Below, piece after piece: positions 31,764-40,339 of a stretch of 50,836 nt of DNA. The stretch covers positions 1 through 50,836 of the forward strand of contig SVQA01000012.1 of NCBI GenBank assembly GCA_015065545.1, read 5' to 3'. This DNA is from Oscillospiraceae bacterium. Lineage in GTDB: Bacteria > Bacillota > Clostridia > Oscillospirales > Acutalibacteraceae. The position numbers and the translations under genes are program-made. Within the stretch, counting starts at the first letter, position 1; every line of letters begins with the position of its first letter. The notes beneath the pieces are model-generated. The model was not told where the DNA came from. It made no database searches and saw only the letters and a program-made list of their open reading frames with translations.

Positions 31764-32939
31764 TTATTTGATACCTGCAAGGCTTCGTATCTTCTTTGCT
31801 TCTTTAAGGTCTTGACCATTGAGACGTTTGATTTCATCTCTTTGCTCTTTTATAGCACTTCGCTTAAAGAAAACCACATAAAAAACTCGTCTTATCCAGC
31901 AGACGGGTAAAAGGACAGGCGCTTTCTCAAGTATGGGATAGCGTCTTTTCATTACCTTTACACCGGGGAACCAGTTTGTAAGAAGGTAACTGACTTTGTC
32001 GCCGAAGGTGAGTTTTGCAGATTTGCTGGAAGAAATCCAGGAAAGTCTTTTAAGATTTTGGTCACCGTATTCTCCGCTTTTAAAAATAAAATCGGCAATC
32101 ATAGATAATTCTTCGGAATATTCATTACCTTCAAAGAAACAGGTGTTGAGTTTGAGCACGGTATTGTGAAAATCAAGGAGACCACAGTCATTGAGAGTGT
32201 TGTTTATAAAAGTTGTGTCTATGTTACCACATTTTTTGCGAAAAAGATAAATATCACTGAAAAGCCGTAAGCCACATCCTTCGGATATAAAGTGCTTGTA
32301 AAGATGAATGACAAGATTTAAGTAAAAGTATTCATTTGAAAGCACCATCGCAGAGGGTGTTGATTTATCGGGGATTGCCTTCTCCAGAGGATTTATAAAA
32401 AGCGGATATAGCTCTGAGCGGGGAGACATAATATCGGAGTGGATTTCGTAAATAAAGAAGTCATCCTTTGAATACTCATCGTGGTAATCAATACTGCTAT
32501 CAAGTTTATATCCGAGACTTTCCATAATCGGTTTTGCTTTATCGCGGTTTTCCTTTGACATACATATATCTACATCCGAGGCTGAACGCATGTGAGGAAG
32601 CGGATATAAATTTTTGATAACGATTCCTTTGAGTTTAATGAAGTTAATGTTGTTTTTTGCAAGTTCAGAGAAAACCCGGTGGGATTCAAGCTCTTGTCTG
32701 GCTTCTCTTGCTAAATGGCGGTGGTTGGTGTATTCGAATTTTTCTCTTATCTCATAGGGAATGGATAGGGTGGAAACAGCAGGATATATAAGAGCTGTTA
32801 CATTATGGTATGCTGAGAGTTTATATAGTTTTTCCCAACTGATTTCCTTTGAAGGCTCTGTGGGAGCAGTGTCCTTTAAGCTATGTCCGATGAGTGACGC
32901 AAGGTACCGTCCGTGTGCAGATAATTCGCTTTTTATCAA
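31764..32939 (-). CDS. Nucleotidyltransferase-fold protein (NTP_transf_5-like)
   Basis: A 391-residue protein. The signature is FIKLKGIVIKNLYP...MRSASDVDICMS, the LKG...R.SxDxD pattern of the uncharacterised nucleotidyltransferase family PF14907, followed by EIHSDIM. Substrate unknown; these often sit with surface polysaccharide genes. TTG 32939 is preferred because AAGGTGG then has proper spacing; GTG codons at 32951 and 32948 lie inside that site. Promoter at 32970-32998. Confidence 0.75.
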   Translation of the reverse strand: MIKSELSAHGRYLASLIGHSLKDTAPTEPSKEISWEKLYKLSAYHNVTALIYPAVSTLSIPYEIREKFEYTNHRHLAREARQELESHRVFSELAKNNINFIKLKGIVIKNLYPLPHMRSASDVDICMSKENRDKAKPIMESLGYKLDSSIDYHDEYSKDDFFIYEIHSDIMSPRSELYPLFINPLEKAIPDKSTPSAMVLSNEYFYLNLVIHLYKHFISEGCGLRLFSDIYLFRKKCGNIDTTFINNTLNDCGLLDFHNTVLKLNTCFFEGNEYSEELSMIADFIFKSGEYGDQNLKRLSWISSSKSAKLTFGDKVSYLLTNWFPGVKVMKRRYPILEKAPVLLPVCWIRRVFYVVFFKRSAIKEQRDEIKRLNGQDLKEAKKIRSLAGIK

Positions 32940-32969
32940 GTTTTCCACCACCTTTTATTTACAAATATG

Positions 32970-32998
32970 ATTATATCATAATGAACTTTGTAAATCAA
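32970..32998 (-). promoter_or_regulatory. Promoter of the nucleotidyltransferase-like gene
   Basis: Minus-strand TTGATT (32998-32993) and TATAAT (32975-32970), spacer 17. A perfect inverted repeat TTGTAAAAA/TTTTTACAA lies upstream at about 33025-33047. Confidence 0.65.
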
Positions 32999-33049
32999 TG
33001 AAAGTTGTAATAATTACAAGGTTTTTGTAAAAATGACGTTTTTACAAGA

Positions 33050-33078
33050 AAGAGCTCCGATTTTGCATCGGAGCTCTT
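33050..33078 (-). terminator. Terminator after the CotH-dockerin gene
   Basis: AAGAGCTCCGA (33050-33060) pairs with TCGGAGCTCTT (33068-33078); on the minus strand the tail is TTCTTG. Confidence 0.75.
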
Positions 33079-33091
33079 AATTTGCGTTATT

Positions 33092-35161
33092 TTATTTGTT
33101 AAGAAGCTCACCTATGGGAGCGGAAACCTCAATACCTGCAACAAACTTTTGAACAGCAGTTGCGTCCTTAACGTTTACTGTACCGTTTCGGTCAGCGTCA
33201 CCACACTCAAGGGCAAGGTCTGTGAGTGTGTTAATGCCTGCTGTGTGCTTCTGGATAAGAGTAGCGTCCTTAACGTTTACAGTAAGGTTTAAGTCTGCAT
33301 CACCGATAAGGGCATTTTCGGGGGTAACATCGGGAGCAGAGGGCTTATAGGAGGCATAGAACTGAGCACTGAGCCAAGCAACACGGGTGTTGAGCCAATC
33401 AATTGTGTAAGCATACTGGTCAGCAAAAGATGTGATGTCGTATTTTGTAAGTGCTTTGTCCTGTGTAAATGTACCTGTTGCACTGTTGAAAGAACCTAAA
33501 AGAAGCTCTGAGTGGTCGCAAATCCAATCACCTGTGGTCATAAGCCAGCCCATTGTGTAGTTCATATCTGCAGAACCTTCGAGATAGGAGTAGTAAACAT
33601 CCTGAGAATAAAGCTCGCCTGAGTCTATGCCTGTGGAGTTGAATATGTCAATAGCGGGAACGAACTCATCAAACCAAACCTGTGCTGCGTGAGCCATAAT
33701 GGTCTTGTTTCTTGCGGCATAGCCGAGGATTGTGTATTTGGATGATTTCTTGGATGTATCTGCACCGGGCTTGTGCTGAACCCACCAGCCTGTAGGCTCT
33801 TCGTAATCGGTAACGCCCATTCTTCTCAGATCACCTGCAACACCTGTACAGTTACCAAGGGAGTTATCGTAGTCCCATACGGGAGAAGCAAAGAATTTCC
33901 AGTTGCCCGAAGCATCCTGCTTATAAACAAAGTAAAGAGAGGATACGCCTACATCCCAGTTCTTGCCCAGTTCGTTTATGAGCATAATCTTTGTGAGGGA
34001 GTCGATGTCTACAAGCTCTGCCATGTTAGCGGAGTTAGTGCGGACTGCATTGTACATATTATCAAATTTTGTTTTTGCAATCTGGAGCACTTCGTCGTGA
34101 TAAGAGTCGCCGTCGTCGATTTCAGGTCCCTTGAGTGTGAGCTTGCAACGAGCAGAGGAGGTACGGATATAGTAGTCACCATCTCCTGCAGAAGCATCTA
34201 CCTCGCAGATAAAGGGGAACTCTTCTTTGAGAGTACCGTCTTCGTTAAGATGTGTATCGTCGTCAATTTCGGGAATAAGGTTATTCTTGCCGAAGTCTAC
34301 TTTCTGGGTAATCTGGTAGGAGCCCAGATATACACCGTTCATATATACATCAACAAATCTGGAGTCGGAAGCATAGGGCATACCAACTGCATCGGAAAGG
34401 TCCTGAAGGAAACGGTTACGGATAAGTGCGCTGTCCTGATAGTTTGCAAGAAGAGAGAGCTTCTTTGTTTTCTGCATACCGTCAATGGAAACTGCACTGT
34501 CGTAAGTTACGTTAAAGGGCTTTTTCTGTTTGAGCCAGGTTGTGTTACCTCTGCCCTTGATTTTTTTGATGGGGGTGTTGTCTACGTTACCCTCGTTGTC
34601 AACAATTGCACCTGTTGCTTTTGCGTCATTCTCTTTGTCTTCGCAGAGGTAAGAGAAAAGGTCTGTGCCGTTGCCATCTGCATCGGGATTATTGATAAAC
34701 ACAGAAGCCTCGGCTGTGGATACCTTGAAATAAAGTTTCTCTGTTTTACCGCCTGCCTGTACAGAATACTCTTTGTCGGTTTCGAAGGTGAACTCTTTGG
34801 TTTCGCCTGCGGAGATAGATGTACCGTCAATTTTCACCTCTGAATCAAAAGTATTAAGAAGGATAACCTTGTTATCCTTAACACTTGAGGGCAGGAAGAA
34901 ATATTTTTCTTCAGAGATGCCTTCGCCTTTTACAAGACCAAGTTCCTCGTGGTCTTCGTCGTCGTAGTCGATGTACGCATCTCTGTGCTGCCAATGGTGC
35001 CAGCTTTCTGTTTCTTCGCTGTCTTTGACGGCGTGAGCATAAAGCATATCGTCCTTTATGTATTCGGGTAAGTCCTGTGCCAAGGCAGAAGCGTTGAGAG
35101 TGAAAACACCCATACTTGCTACCATAATAATACACAGTAAGAGGGAAAGCAGTTTTTTCAT
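33092..35161 (-). CDS. Secreted CotH-family protein with C-terminal dockerin
   Basis: A 689-residue protein. Signal peptide to about residue 27 (NASA|LA). A beta-rich N-terminal region precedes the CotH domain (about 190-520), marked by IKGRGNTTWLKQKKPFNV, LLANYQDSALIRN, YMNGVYLGSYQITQKVDFGKN and SPVWDYDNSLGN; CotH domains of spore coats are atypical protein kinases. Residues 617-678 are a dockerin with two calcium-loop segments, GDADLNLTVNVKDATLIQK and GDADRNGTVNVKDATAVQK. These match the dockerin of 12577-14394 at KDATxIQK, so both may bind the same cohesin. Substrate of the CotH domain is unknown. Own promoter; AAAGGAGG precedes the ATG. Confidence 0.88.
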   Translation of the reverse strand: MKKLLSLLLCIIMVASMGVFTLNASALAQDLPEYIKDDMLYAHAVKDSEETESWHHWQHRDAYIDYDDEDHEELGLVKGEGISEEKYFFLPSSVKDNKVILLNTFDSEVKIDGTSISAGETKEFTFETDKEYSVQAGGKTEKLYFKVSTAEASVFINNPDADGNGTDLFSYLCEDKENDAKATGAIVDNEGNVDNTPIKKIKGRGNTTWLKQKKPFNVTYDSAVSIDGMQKTKKLSLLANYQDSALIRNRFLQDLSDAVGMPYASDSRFVDVYMNGVYLGSYQITQKVDFGKNNLIPEIDDDTHLNEDGTLKEEFPFICEVDASAGDGDYYIRTSSARCKLTLKGPEIDDGDSYHDEVLQIAKTKFDNMYNAVRTNSANMAELVDIDSLTKIMLINELGKNWDVGVSSLYFVYKQDASGNWKFFASPVWDYDNSLGNCTGVAGDLRRMGVTDYEEPTGWWVQHKPGADTSKKSSKYTILGYAARNKTIMAHAAQVWFDEFVPAIDIFNSTGIDSGELYSQDVYYSYLEGSADMNYTMGWLMTTGDWICDHSELLLGSFNSATGTFTQDKALTKYDITSFADQYAYTIDWLNTRVAWLSAQFYASYKPSAPDVTPENALIGDADLNLTVNVKDATLIQKHTAGINTLTDLALECGDADRNGTVNVKDATAVQKFVAGIEVSAPIGELLNK

Positions 35162-35188
35162 AAAATAACCTCCTTTATGGTTAATTCT

Positions 35189-35217
35189 ATTTTATCATAT
35201 TATTTGGTTGAGTGCAA
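35189..35217 (-). promoter_or_regulatory. Promoter of the CotH-dockerin gene
   Basis: Minus-strand TTGCAC (35217-35212) and TAAAAT (35194-35189), spacer 17. Confidence 0.75.
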
Positions 35218-35246
35218 TCCTTTGGGGTATAAATATAAGGATATTA

Positions 35247-35275
35247 TTGCAACTTTTTTACATTAGTGGTATACT
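35247..35275 (+). promoter_or_regulatory. Promoter of the epimerase gene
   Basis: TTGCAA at 35247-35252 and TATACT at 35270-35275, spacer 17. Confidence 0.75.
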
Positions 35276-35310
35276 ATATTTGTAAATTTATATACAGAGG
35301 ATGTGTAAAT

Positions 35311-36363
35311 ATGTTCCTTTACGAAAAGTCAGTTGTTCTTCAGGATATGGAGGAGCTTACCGCTCGCAGTTATATTCCCTTTGAGAAGCTTCAGGGTAAA
35401 GCTGTGCTAATAACAGGTGCCACAGGTATGCTTGCATATTACTTTACAATGGCACTGATGCATCTTAATCTAACCCGTGATTATAAGACAAAGGTTATAG
35501 CTCTTGTGCGTAATAAGGGGAAGGCACAGGCAAAGTTTAAAGGCTTTCTTGAAAATCCTTATTTTGAGATTTTGGCTCAGGATGTTTGTGAGCCTATAAA
35601 CTATGAGGGAGATATTGACTATATTTTCCATGCCGCAGGTGCTTGCAGTCCTTATTTTATCAAGCACAATCCTACAGGTATTATTGCGGCTAACACTCAG
35701 GGTACAGTCAATGTGTTGGAGCTTGCAAAAAGGAAGAATGTTACAAATATCATCTATCCTTCTACCCGTGAGATTTATGGCAAGGTTGAGGGCGTTGAAT
35801 TTATTAAGGAAACGGATATGGGCGTTTTTGACCCCATTGATGCTCGTTCCTGCTATCCCGAAAGCAAGAGAATTGCAGAGACAATCCTTAAGAGCTATCT
35901 TGTGCAGTTTGGTGTTCCCTTTACTGTTTTGAGAATTGCTCACTCCTATGGCCCGGGTATGATTATTGACAGCGACGGCAGAGTAATGTCTGACTTTATA
36001 AGTGATGCTGTAAACAAAAGAAATATCATTCTCAAGAGCGAAGGTCTTGCTCTTCGTGCTTTTTGTTATGTTACAGATGCAGTAGCAGCTATTTTCCTTG
36101 CTATGCTTAATGGTGAGTGCGGCGGTGTTTATAATCTTGCTAACGAAACTGAGCCTACCGCAATCCGTGATGTAGCACAGATGCTCTGCGACCTGTTCCC
36201 CGAGAGAAATATAAAGGTTATCTTTGAGCTTTCGGGCGACAAGGGTGCATACTGCAACTATGCTCGTGTCGGTCTTGATACCGCAAAGCTTGAGGCTCTG
36301 GGCTGGAAGCCCGAGATAAAGCTTATCGACGGACTTAAGAGAACAGTTGTAAGCTTTGATTAA
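35311..36363 (+). CDS. NAD-dependent nucleotide-sugar epimerase/dehydratase
   Basis: A 350-residue extended short-chain dehydrogenase. It has the NAD motif VLITGATGMLAYY (about 32-44), FHAAGACSPY, YPSTREIYGK and CYPESKR (Tyr and Lys of the YxxxK pair), and RIAHSYGPGM. It is closest in style to UDP-glucuronate decarboxylase or dTDP-glucose dehydratase-like enzymes; exact substrate is open. ATG 35311 with AGAGGATG upstream is used rather than the 15-codon N-terminal extension, which overlaps the promoter. The pyruvyltransferase gene follows 32 bases later, likely in the same operon. Confidence 0.87.
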   Translation: MFLYEKSVVLQDMEELTARSYIPFEKLQGKAVLITGATGMLAYYFTMALMHLNLTRDYKTKVIALVRNKGKAQAKFKGFLENPYFEILAQDVCEPINYEGDIDYIFHAAGACSPYFIKHNPTGIIAANTQGTVNVLELAKRKNVTNIIYPSTREIYGKVEGVEFIKETDMGVFDPIDARSCYPESKRIAETILKSYLVQFGVPFTVLRIAHSYGPGMIIDSDGRVMSDFISDAVNKRNIILKSEGLALRAFCYVTDAVAAIFLAMLNGECGGVYNLANETEPTAIRDVAQMLCDLFPERNIKVIFELSGDKGAYCNYARVGLDTAKLEALGWKPEIKLIDGLKRTVVSFD

Positions 36364-36395
36364 AGTTCATTAAATATATTTCGGAGGTGATTGCT

Positions 36396-37934
36396 GTGAA
36401 GATTATGAGAAAAGTAAAGAGAAAGTTTTGTCCCAATGCCCCTGAATTTCAGCGGGAGAAATATGCGAAACAGCAACACCCCGAAGTGAAAGTTCTGGTA
36501 ACGGGACTTATGCAGTGCAAGAATTTCGGTGATGTTGTAATTTCGGATTGCACATCTTATCTTATAAAGAAAGCGGCAAAGGAAGCAGGTATCAAGAAGC
36601 TTAAACTTTCTACTCTTGATATTCGCAGACAGAAAGACAAAGCGAGTCTCAATAAAGTCAGAAACAGCGATTTGGTCGTTTTCCCCGGTGGCGGGTTTAT
36701 TAAATATAAGCAGGAAAATTTCCCTGTGGAAATGGGTCGGATTACATCAAGAGCGGAGCATTACGGAATACCCGTAATGTACAACGCAATGGGTGTTGAG
36801 GATTATGACGATACAAATCCTGCCTGCATTGAAATGCAAAGTATTCTCAATCTGTACTCCAATAAATATATAACATCCCGTGATTTTCACGATTTGCTTA
36901 ACAGCACATATCTGAAGGAATCTTATCTAAAAGCAAAAAGAGTAGCCGACCCTGCAGTATATAGTCAGGAAGTTTACGGTGTAGTCAAAGACGAGGACTC
37001 TGATGTTGTGGGACTTGGAGTAGCAAGACACGGGCTGTTTTCTGACCATGGAATACCTATGAGCGGAGAGGATATGCTCTCAGTTTGGGAGAATATTATT
37101 GAAAAGCTTGATGAGGAAGGAATCAAATGGAAGCTGTTTACTAACGGTTTAAGACAAGACGAGGAGTTCTTGTCAGACCTTTTGGTAAGATTGGGCAGAG
37201 AAAATGACAGAGAAGCTATATCTCTTAAAGCACCCGAAACAGCAGAAGAGCTTGTTAGGAATATTTCTTCTTTCTCTTCGCTGATTGCTACTCGTATGCA
37301 TGCAAACATTATTGCTTTTTCGCTGTCTGTTCCGTCTGTTGCTTTTGTTTGGAACGATAAACTCAGATACTTTGGCAACAGTATAGGTTGCGGTCACAGA
37401 TACCTTGAATATGATAAGATAAAAGATGCGGATTTTGTTATTTCAACCTTGAAAAAAGCAATCAAAGAGGGTTATGACAAGGGCATTTTGGAAAGAGAAA
37501 AGCTTTCGGCTTATGAGAGTGTCAAGGATTTCGTTATACCTTTTGCAAAGGATATTGTAAAGAGTCGCAGACGAGATTTGACAGATGTTAAAACTGTTTG
37601 CTACGGTCTGCCGAATTTAGAGTCCGAAAAGCTTAACAGAGGCTTTTTTGAGCAGAATGTAGATTATTTTGTTTCTTCTGACGAGGATCTGATAGGTACA
37701 ACCTGTTTCGGAAAACCTGTTTATAGTTCAAAGAAGCTTAAGAAAAGGTTTTCAAAGAAGCCTTTTGTTATAGTCAGCGAAACGGTGGATTATACTCCTT
37801 GTGCAAAGGAGCTTATCTCTTGCGGATACATAGAGAGGTTCGATTTCGTAAATATGCACGCCTACAGACGTTATGTTTTTAAAAAAGGCGATGTATTTAT
37901 TTATGATACGGTGCCTGCAACCGATAAAAAATAA
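36396..37934 (+). CDS. Polysaccharide pyruvyltransferase-family protein with extra C-terminal domain
   Basis: A 512-residue protein. Residues about 20-370 match polysaccharide pyruvyltransferase (PF04230) style: GLMQCKNFGDVVISD, DLVVFPGGGFIKY, HYGIPVMYNAMGVEDYD and ATRMHANIIAFSLSVPSV. Such enzymes add pyruvate ketals to surface glycans. A further domain of about 110 residues (400-512) carries NVDYFVSSDEDLIGTTCFGKPV...KPFVIVSETVDY, like the small Rossmann-type domains attached to many glycan enzymes. GTG 36396 is chosen because GGAGG lies eight bases upstream. No own promoter; operon with the epimerase. Confidence 0.78.
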   Translation: MKIMRKVKRKFCPNAPEFQREKYAKQQHPEVKVLVTGLMQCKNFGDVVISDCTSYLIKKAAKEAGIKKLKLSTLDIRRQKDKASLNKVRNSDLVVFPGGGFIKYKQENFPVEMGRITSRAEHYGIPVMYNAMGVEDYDDTNPACIEMQSILNLYSNKYITSRDFHDLLNSTYLKESYLKAKRVADPAVYSQEVYGVVKDEDSDVVGLGVARHGLFSDHGIPMSGEDMLSVWENIIEKLDEEGIKWKLFTNGLRQDEEFLSDLLVRLGRENDREAISLKAPETAEELVRNISSFSSLIATRMHANIIAFSLSVPSVAFVWNDKLRYFGNSIGCGHRYLEYDKIKDADFVISTLKKAIKEGYDKGILEREKLSAYESVKDFVIPFAKDIVKSRRRDLTDVKTVCYGLPNLESEKLNRGFFEQNVDYFVSSDEDLIGTTCFGKPVYSSKKLKKRFSKKPFVIVSETVDYTPCAKELISCGYIERFDFVNMHAYRRYVFKKGDVFIYDTVPATDKK

Positions 37935-37937
37935 AAG

Positions 37938-37971
37938 AGCAGCCTTTTTGATTATACAGAAAGGCTGCTTG
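37938..37971. terminator. Bidirectional terminator
   Basis: AGCAGCCTTT pairs with AAAGGCTGCT between the convergent pyruvyltransferase-like and LicD-like genes. Confidence 0.75.
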
Positions 37972-37988
37972 CTATTTTATTGTTTTTT

Positions 37989-38897
37989 TTAGGGAGTGAC
38001 TTTGTACTCGTTTTTGCGGATGCGCTTTTTATTTATCTTCGGCTTGTAGTCTTCGACGGTAGCACCATCAAAAACAATCTTTTGCAGGTCAACATTGTGG
38101 GTAATACGCTCTTCCTCGGGTGGTAATTCCATAAAATCCCCAAACATATGAGTGAGCAGAGTTTTGTATTCTTTCGGAGCCATAACGGATTTCCCCTCAA
38201 AGGTAAGCTCGGTTCCGTCTGCCCACCAAAGAGCAGGGGCGATTTCCTTGGGATATCCGTGAAAACCGGAGAAAGAGGCAAGAAGTTTTTTGTTTGCCAG
38301 TAAGTTTGAAAGCTTTGTGAGTAAACTGCGAAAAGCTTGGAGAAGAAATTTTGGGGTTATACAGCGGATACATTTTAAGATGAATACAAATAATCCGCTT
38401 TTGTTTTTGAAGAGATATTCATCGCTTTTGTCTTTAGAAGAAATAAGTCCTGAAAAAAGTCCGAAGCCTTTGAAAAGTAATTTTTGCAAAAGTTTATTTT
38501 CAGGGATATAGTCCAAAGGGAATATGTCCATAAAAATACCCTTGTGAAAGCTTTGGTGTTCAAACTTTTCCTCGCCGAAGTAGGTGCCGTTTTTGCGAAG
38601 CTTTGCATAGTGGAATGAGCAATTTTTTTCGGTTTTGTGGGTCTGGAAAAAATATTTCTCTCCAAACTCTGTTTTTGAAAGCTTACAAAGCTTATTAAAA
38701 TCCTTTCTCGGCATAGAAACATCTATATCATCATCCCAAGGGATAAACCCCTTATGTCGCACAGCACCAATAAGTGTGCCGCCGACAATATAATAATTGA
38801 GCTTGTGCTTGCGGCATACGCGGTCAAGTTCTGTCAGGAGACCAAGCTCTTCAAGCTGAAGCTTTTTCAGTATTGAATTGGTATTTTGGTTATCCAT
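37989..38897 (-). CDS. LicD-family phosphotransferase
   Basis: LicD proteins transfer phosphocholine or similar groups to teichoic or other surface glycans. The 302-residue protein has the defining YYIVGGTLIGAVRHKGFIPW DDDIDVSMPR motif, then FGEKYFFQT and MDIFPLDYIPE. ATG 38897 is preferred over TTG 38915 because TTGGAG lies just before it. It has its own promoter and is divergent from the CDP-glycerol glycerophosphotransferase gene. No choline kinase or cytidylyltransferase is in the window, so the group transferred is unknown. Confidence 0.9.
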   Translation of the reverse strand: MDNQNTNSILKKLQLEELGLLTELDRVCRKHKLNYYIVGGTLIGAVRHKGFIPWDDDIDVSMPRKDFNKLCKLSKTEFGEKYFFQTHKTEKNCSFHYAKLRKNGTYFGEEKFEHQSFHKGIFMDIFPLDYIPENKLLQKLLFKGFGLFSGLISSKDKSDEYLFKNKSGLFVFILKCIRCITPKFLLQAFRSLLTKLSNLLANKKLLASFSGFHGYPKEIAPALWWADGTELTFEGKSVMAPKEYKTLLTHMFGDFMELPPEEERITHNVDLQKIVFDGATVEDYKPKINKKRIRKNEYKVTP

Positions 38898-38952
38898 TAG
38901 AAAAACTCCAATCAAAATCAGACAATGCTCTGTAAATATTTCCGCTTATGCT

Positions 38953-38981
38953 ATTGTATCTTTTTACACATCATAAGTCAA
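38953..38981 (-). promoter_or_regulatory. Promoter of the LicD-family gene
   Basis: Minus-strand TTGACT (38981-38976) and TACAAT (38958-38953), spacer 17. Confidence 0.75.
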
Positions 38982-39012
38982 TCTAAATATGTAATACAAG
39001 TTGTATTGAGTC

Positions 39013-39041
39013 TTGATCTTTTTTATTCGTTGTAGTAAAAT
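39013..39041 (+). promoter_or_regulatory. Promoter of the glycerophosphotransferase gene
   Basis: TTGATC at 39013-39018 and TAAAAT at 39036-39041, spacer 17; divergent from the LicD promoter. Confidence 0.7.
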
Positions 39042-39078
39042 ATACATTGAAAAATTATGAGAAAGTAGGGGATGAGAT

Positions 39079-40275
39079 ATGTCTTCAGGTTTAAAAAGCG
39101 CATTGGTAGAGGGCAGTTTTTTTCTCTCTTTAAGAAAAAAGATAGATTCCGCCATTGGTAAAATGTCCAGAAAGTTTTTTTACCGCAAAGGTCAGGTTAA
39201 GAACAATAAATTGTTTGTTATGACTTTTGATAACGGATACAACTGTAATCCCAGATATATTGTTGAGGAGATTTTAAGACAAAATCTTCCTATTGATATT
39301 GTTTGGGCAGGCGACAAGAATTCAATTAAATCCGGTGAGTTTCCCTCTAAGGTCAGAGTTGTAAAGTGCAAGAGCTTCGAGATGTATGAGGAGCAGGCAA
39401 GCGCAAAAATCTGGCTGGATAACGGACTGAGCTGTATCTGGTATAATATGCCTAAAAAGAAAAATCAGTATTATATCAATACCTGGCACGGAAGTATGGG
39501 CATTAAAAAGCTTCATGGAGATGCTCAGTGGATGGCTCTTGCCAAGAAATTCAAAAAGGTTACAGACTATATGGTTGCCAATTCTGCCTTCGAAGAGGAG
39601 GTTTATCGTACAACCTTCTGGCCTAAGACACCTATACTTAAGTGCGGTCATGCACGAAACGACGTGCTTTTTGAGAAAGAAAACTTTGCAAAAATGAGAG
39701 AAGATGTTGCACAGTACTTTGAAACAGATACAAATAAGAAATTTCTTCTTTATGCACCTACTTTCAGAGATAATGGTGACATTTCCTGCTTTAACATTGA
39801 TTACGAGAAACTCAAGAAATCTTTGGAAGAAAAGTATGGCGGAGAATGGGTGATTCTTGTGCGTATGCATTTTAAGAATCGTTCAGAAGTTAAAAGTTTC
39901 GAGCCAAGTGACTGGCTTAAGGATGCAGGTAAATATCCTGATATGCAGAAGCTTATTGCTGTTGCTGACTTCGGTATTACCGACTACTCCAGCTGGGCTT
40001 ATGATTATGTGCTCACCCGTCGTCCTATGGTGCTCTATGCTCCTGATGTTAAGAAGTATCAGAAGGGCAGAGGCCTTTATTATCCTTTGGAGGAAACTCC
40101 ATTCCCAATTGTTCATAACAACAAGGAGCTGGCAGAGGAAATACTTAATTTCGACGAGAATAAGTATCAGTCCGATATTGATAAATTCCTTGAGGCAAGA
40201 GGTTGTTACGAAGAGGGAACTGCTGCAAGGCAGGTTGTAGAGCATATCAAAAAGCTTATGAATATTACAGACTAA
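39079..40275 (+). CDS. CDP-glycerol glycerophosphotransferase-family enzyme (TagB/TagF type)
   Basis: These enzymes add glycerol phosphate units from CDP-glycerol to membrane-linked wall teichoic acid precursors. The 398-residue protein has the hallmarks INTWHGSMGIKKLHGD, GHARNDVLF, LLYAPTFRDNG, and ITDYSSWAYDYVLTRRPMVLYAPD. N-terminal basic residues suggest peripheral membrane binding. ATG 39079 has a weak GGGGATG site. It is monocistronic, with its own promoter and terminator. Confidence 0.9.
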   Translation: MSSGLKSALVEGSFFLSLRKKIDSAIGKMSRKFFYRKGQVKNNKLFVMTFDNGYNCNPRYIVEEILRQNLPIDIVWAGDKNSIKSGEFPSKVRVVKCKSFEMYEEQASAKIWLDNGLSCIWYNMPKKKNQYYINTWHGSMGIKKLHGDAQWMALAKKFKKVTDYMVANSAFEEEVYRTTFWPKTPILKCGHARNDVLFEKENFAKMREDVAQYFETDTNKKFLLYAPTFRDNGDISCFNIDYEKLKKSLEEKYGGEWVILVRMHFKNRSEVKSFEPSDWLKDAGKYPDMQKLIAVADFGITDYSSWAYDYVLTRRPMVLYAPDVKKYQKGRGLYYPLEETPFPIVHNNKELAEEILNFDENKYQSDIDKFLEARGCYEEGTAARQVVEHIKKLMNITD

Positions 40276-40287
40276 AGCAAAAATGAA

Positions 40288-40328
40288 CAGGAAGCAAAGT
40301 TTTTTCTCTTTGCTTCCTGCTTTTTTGT
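40288..40328. terminator. Bidirectional terminator
   Basis: CAGGAAGCAAAG (40288-40299) pairs with CTTTGCTTCCTG (40308-40319), followed by C and TTTTTT on the plus strand. Confidence 0.88.
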
Positions 40329-40339
40329 TTTAAGTTGTT

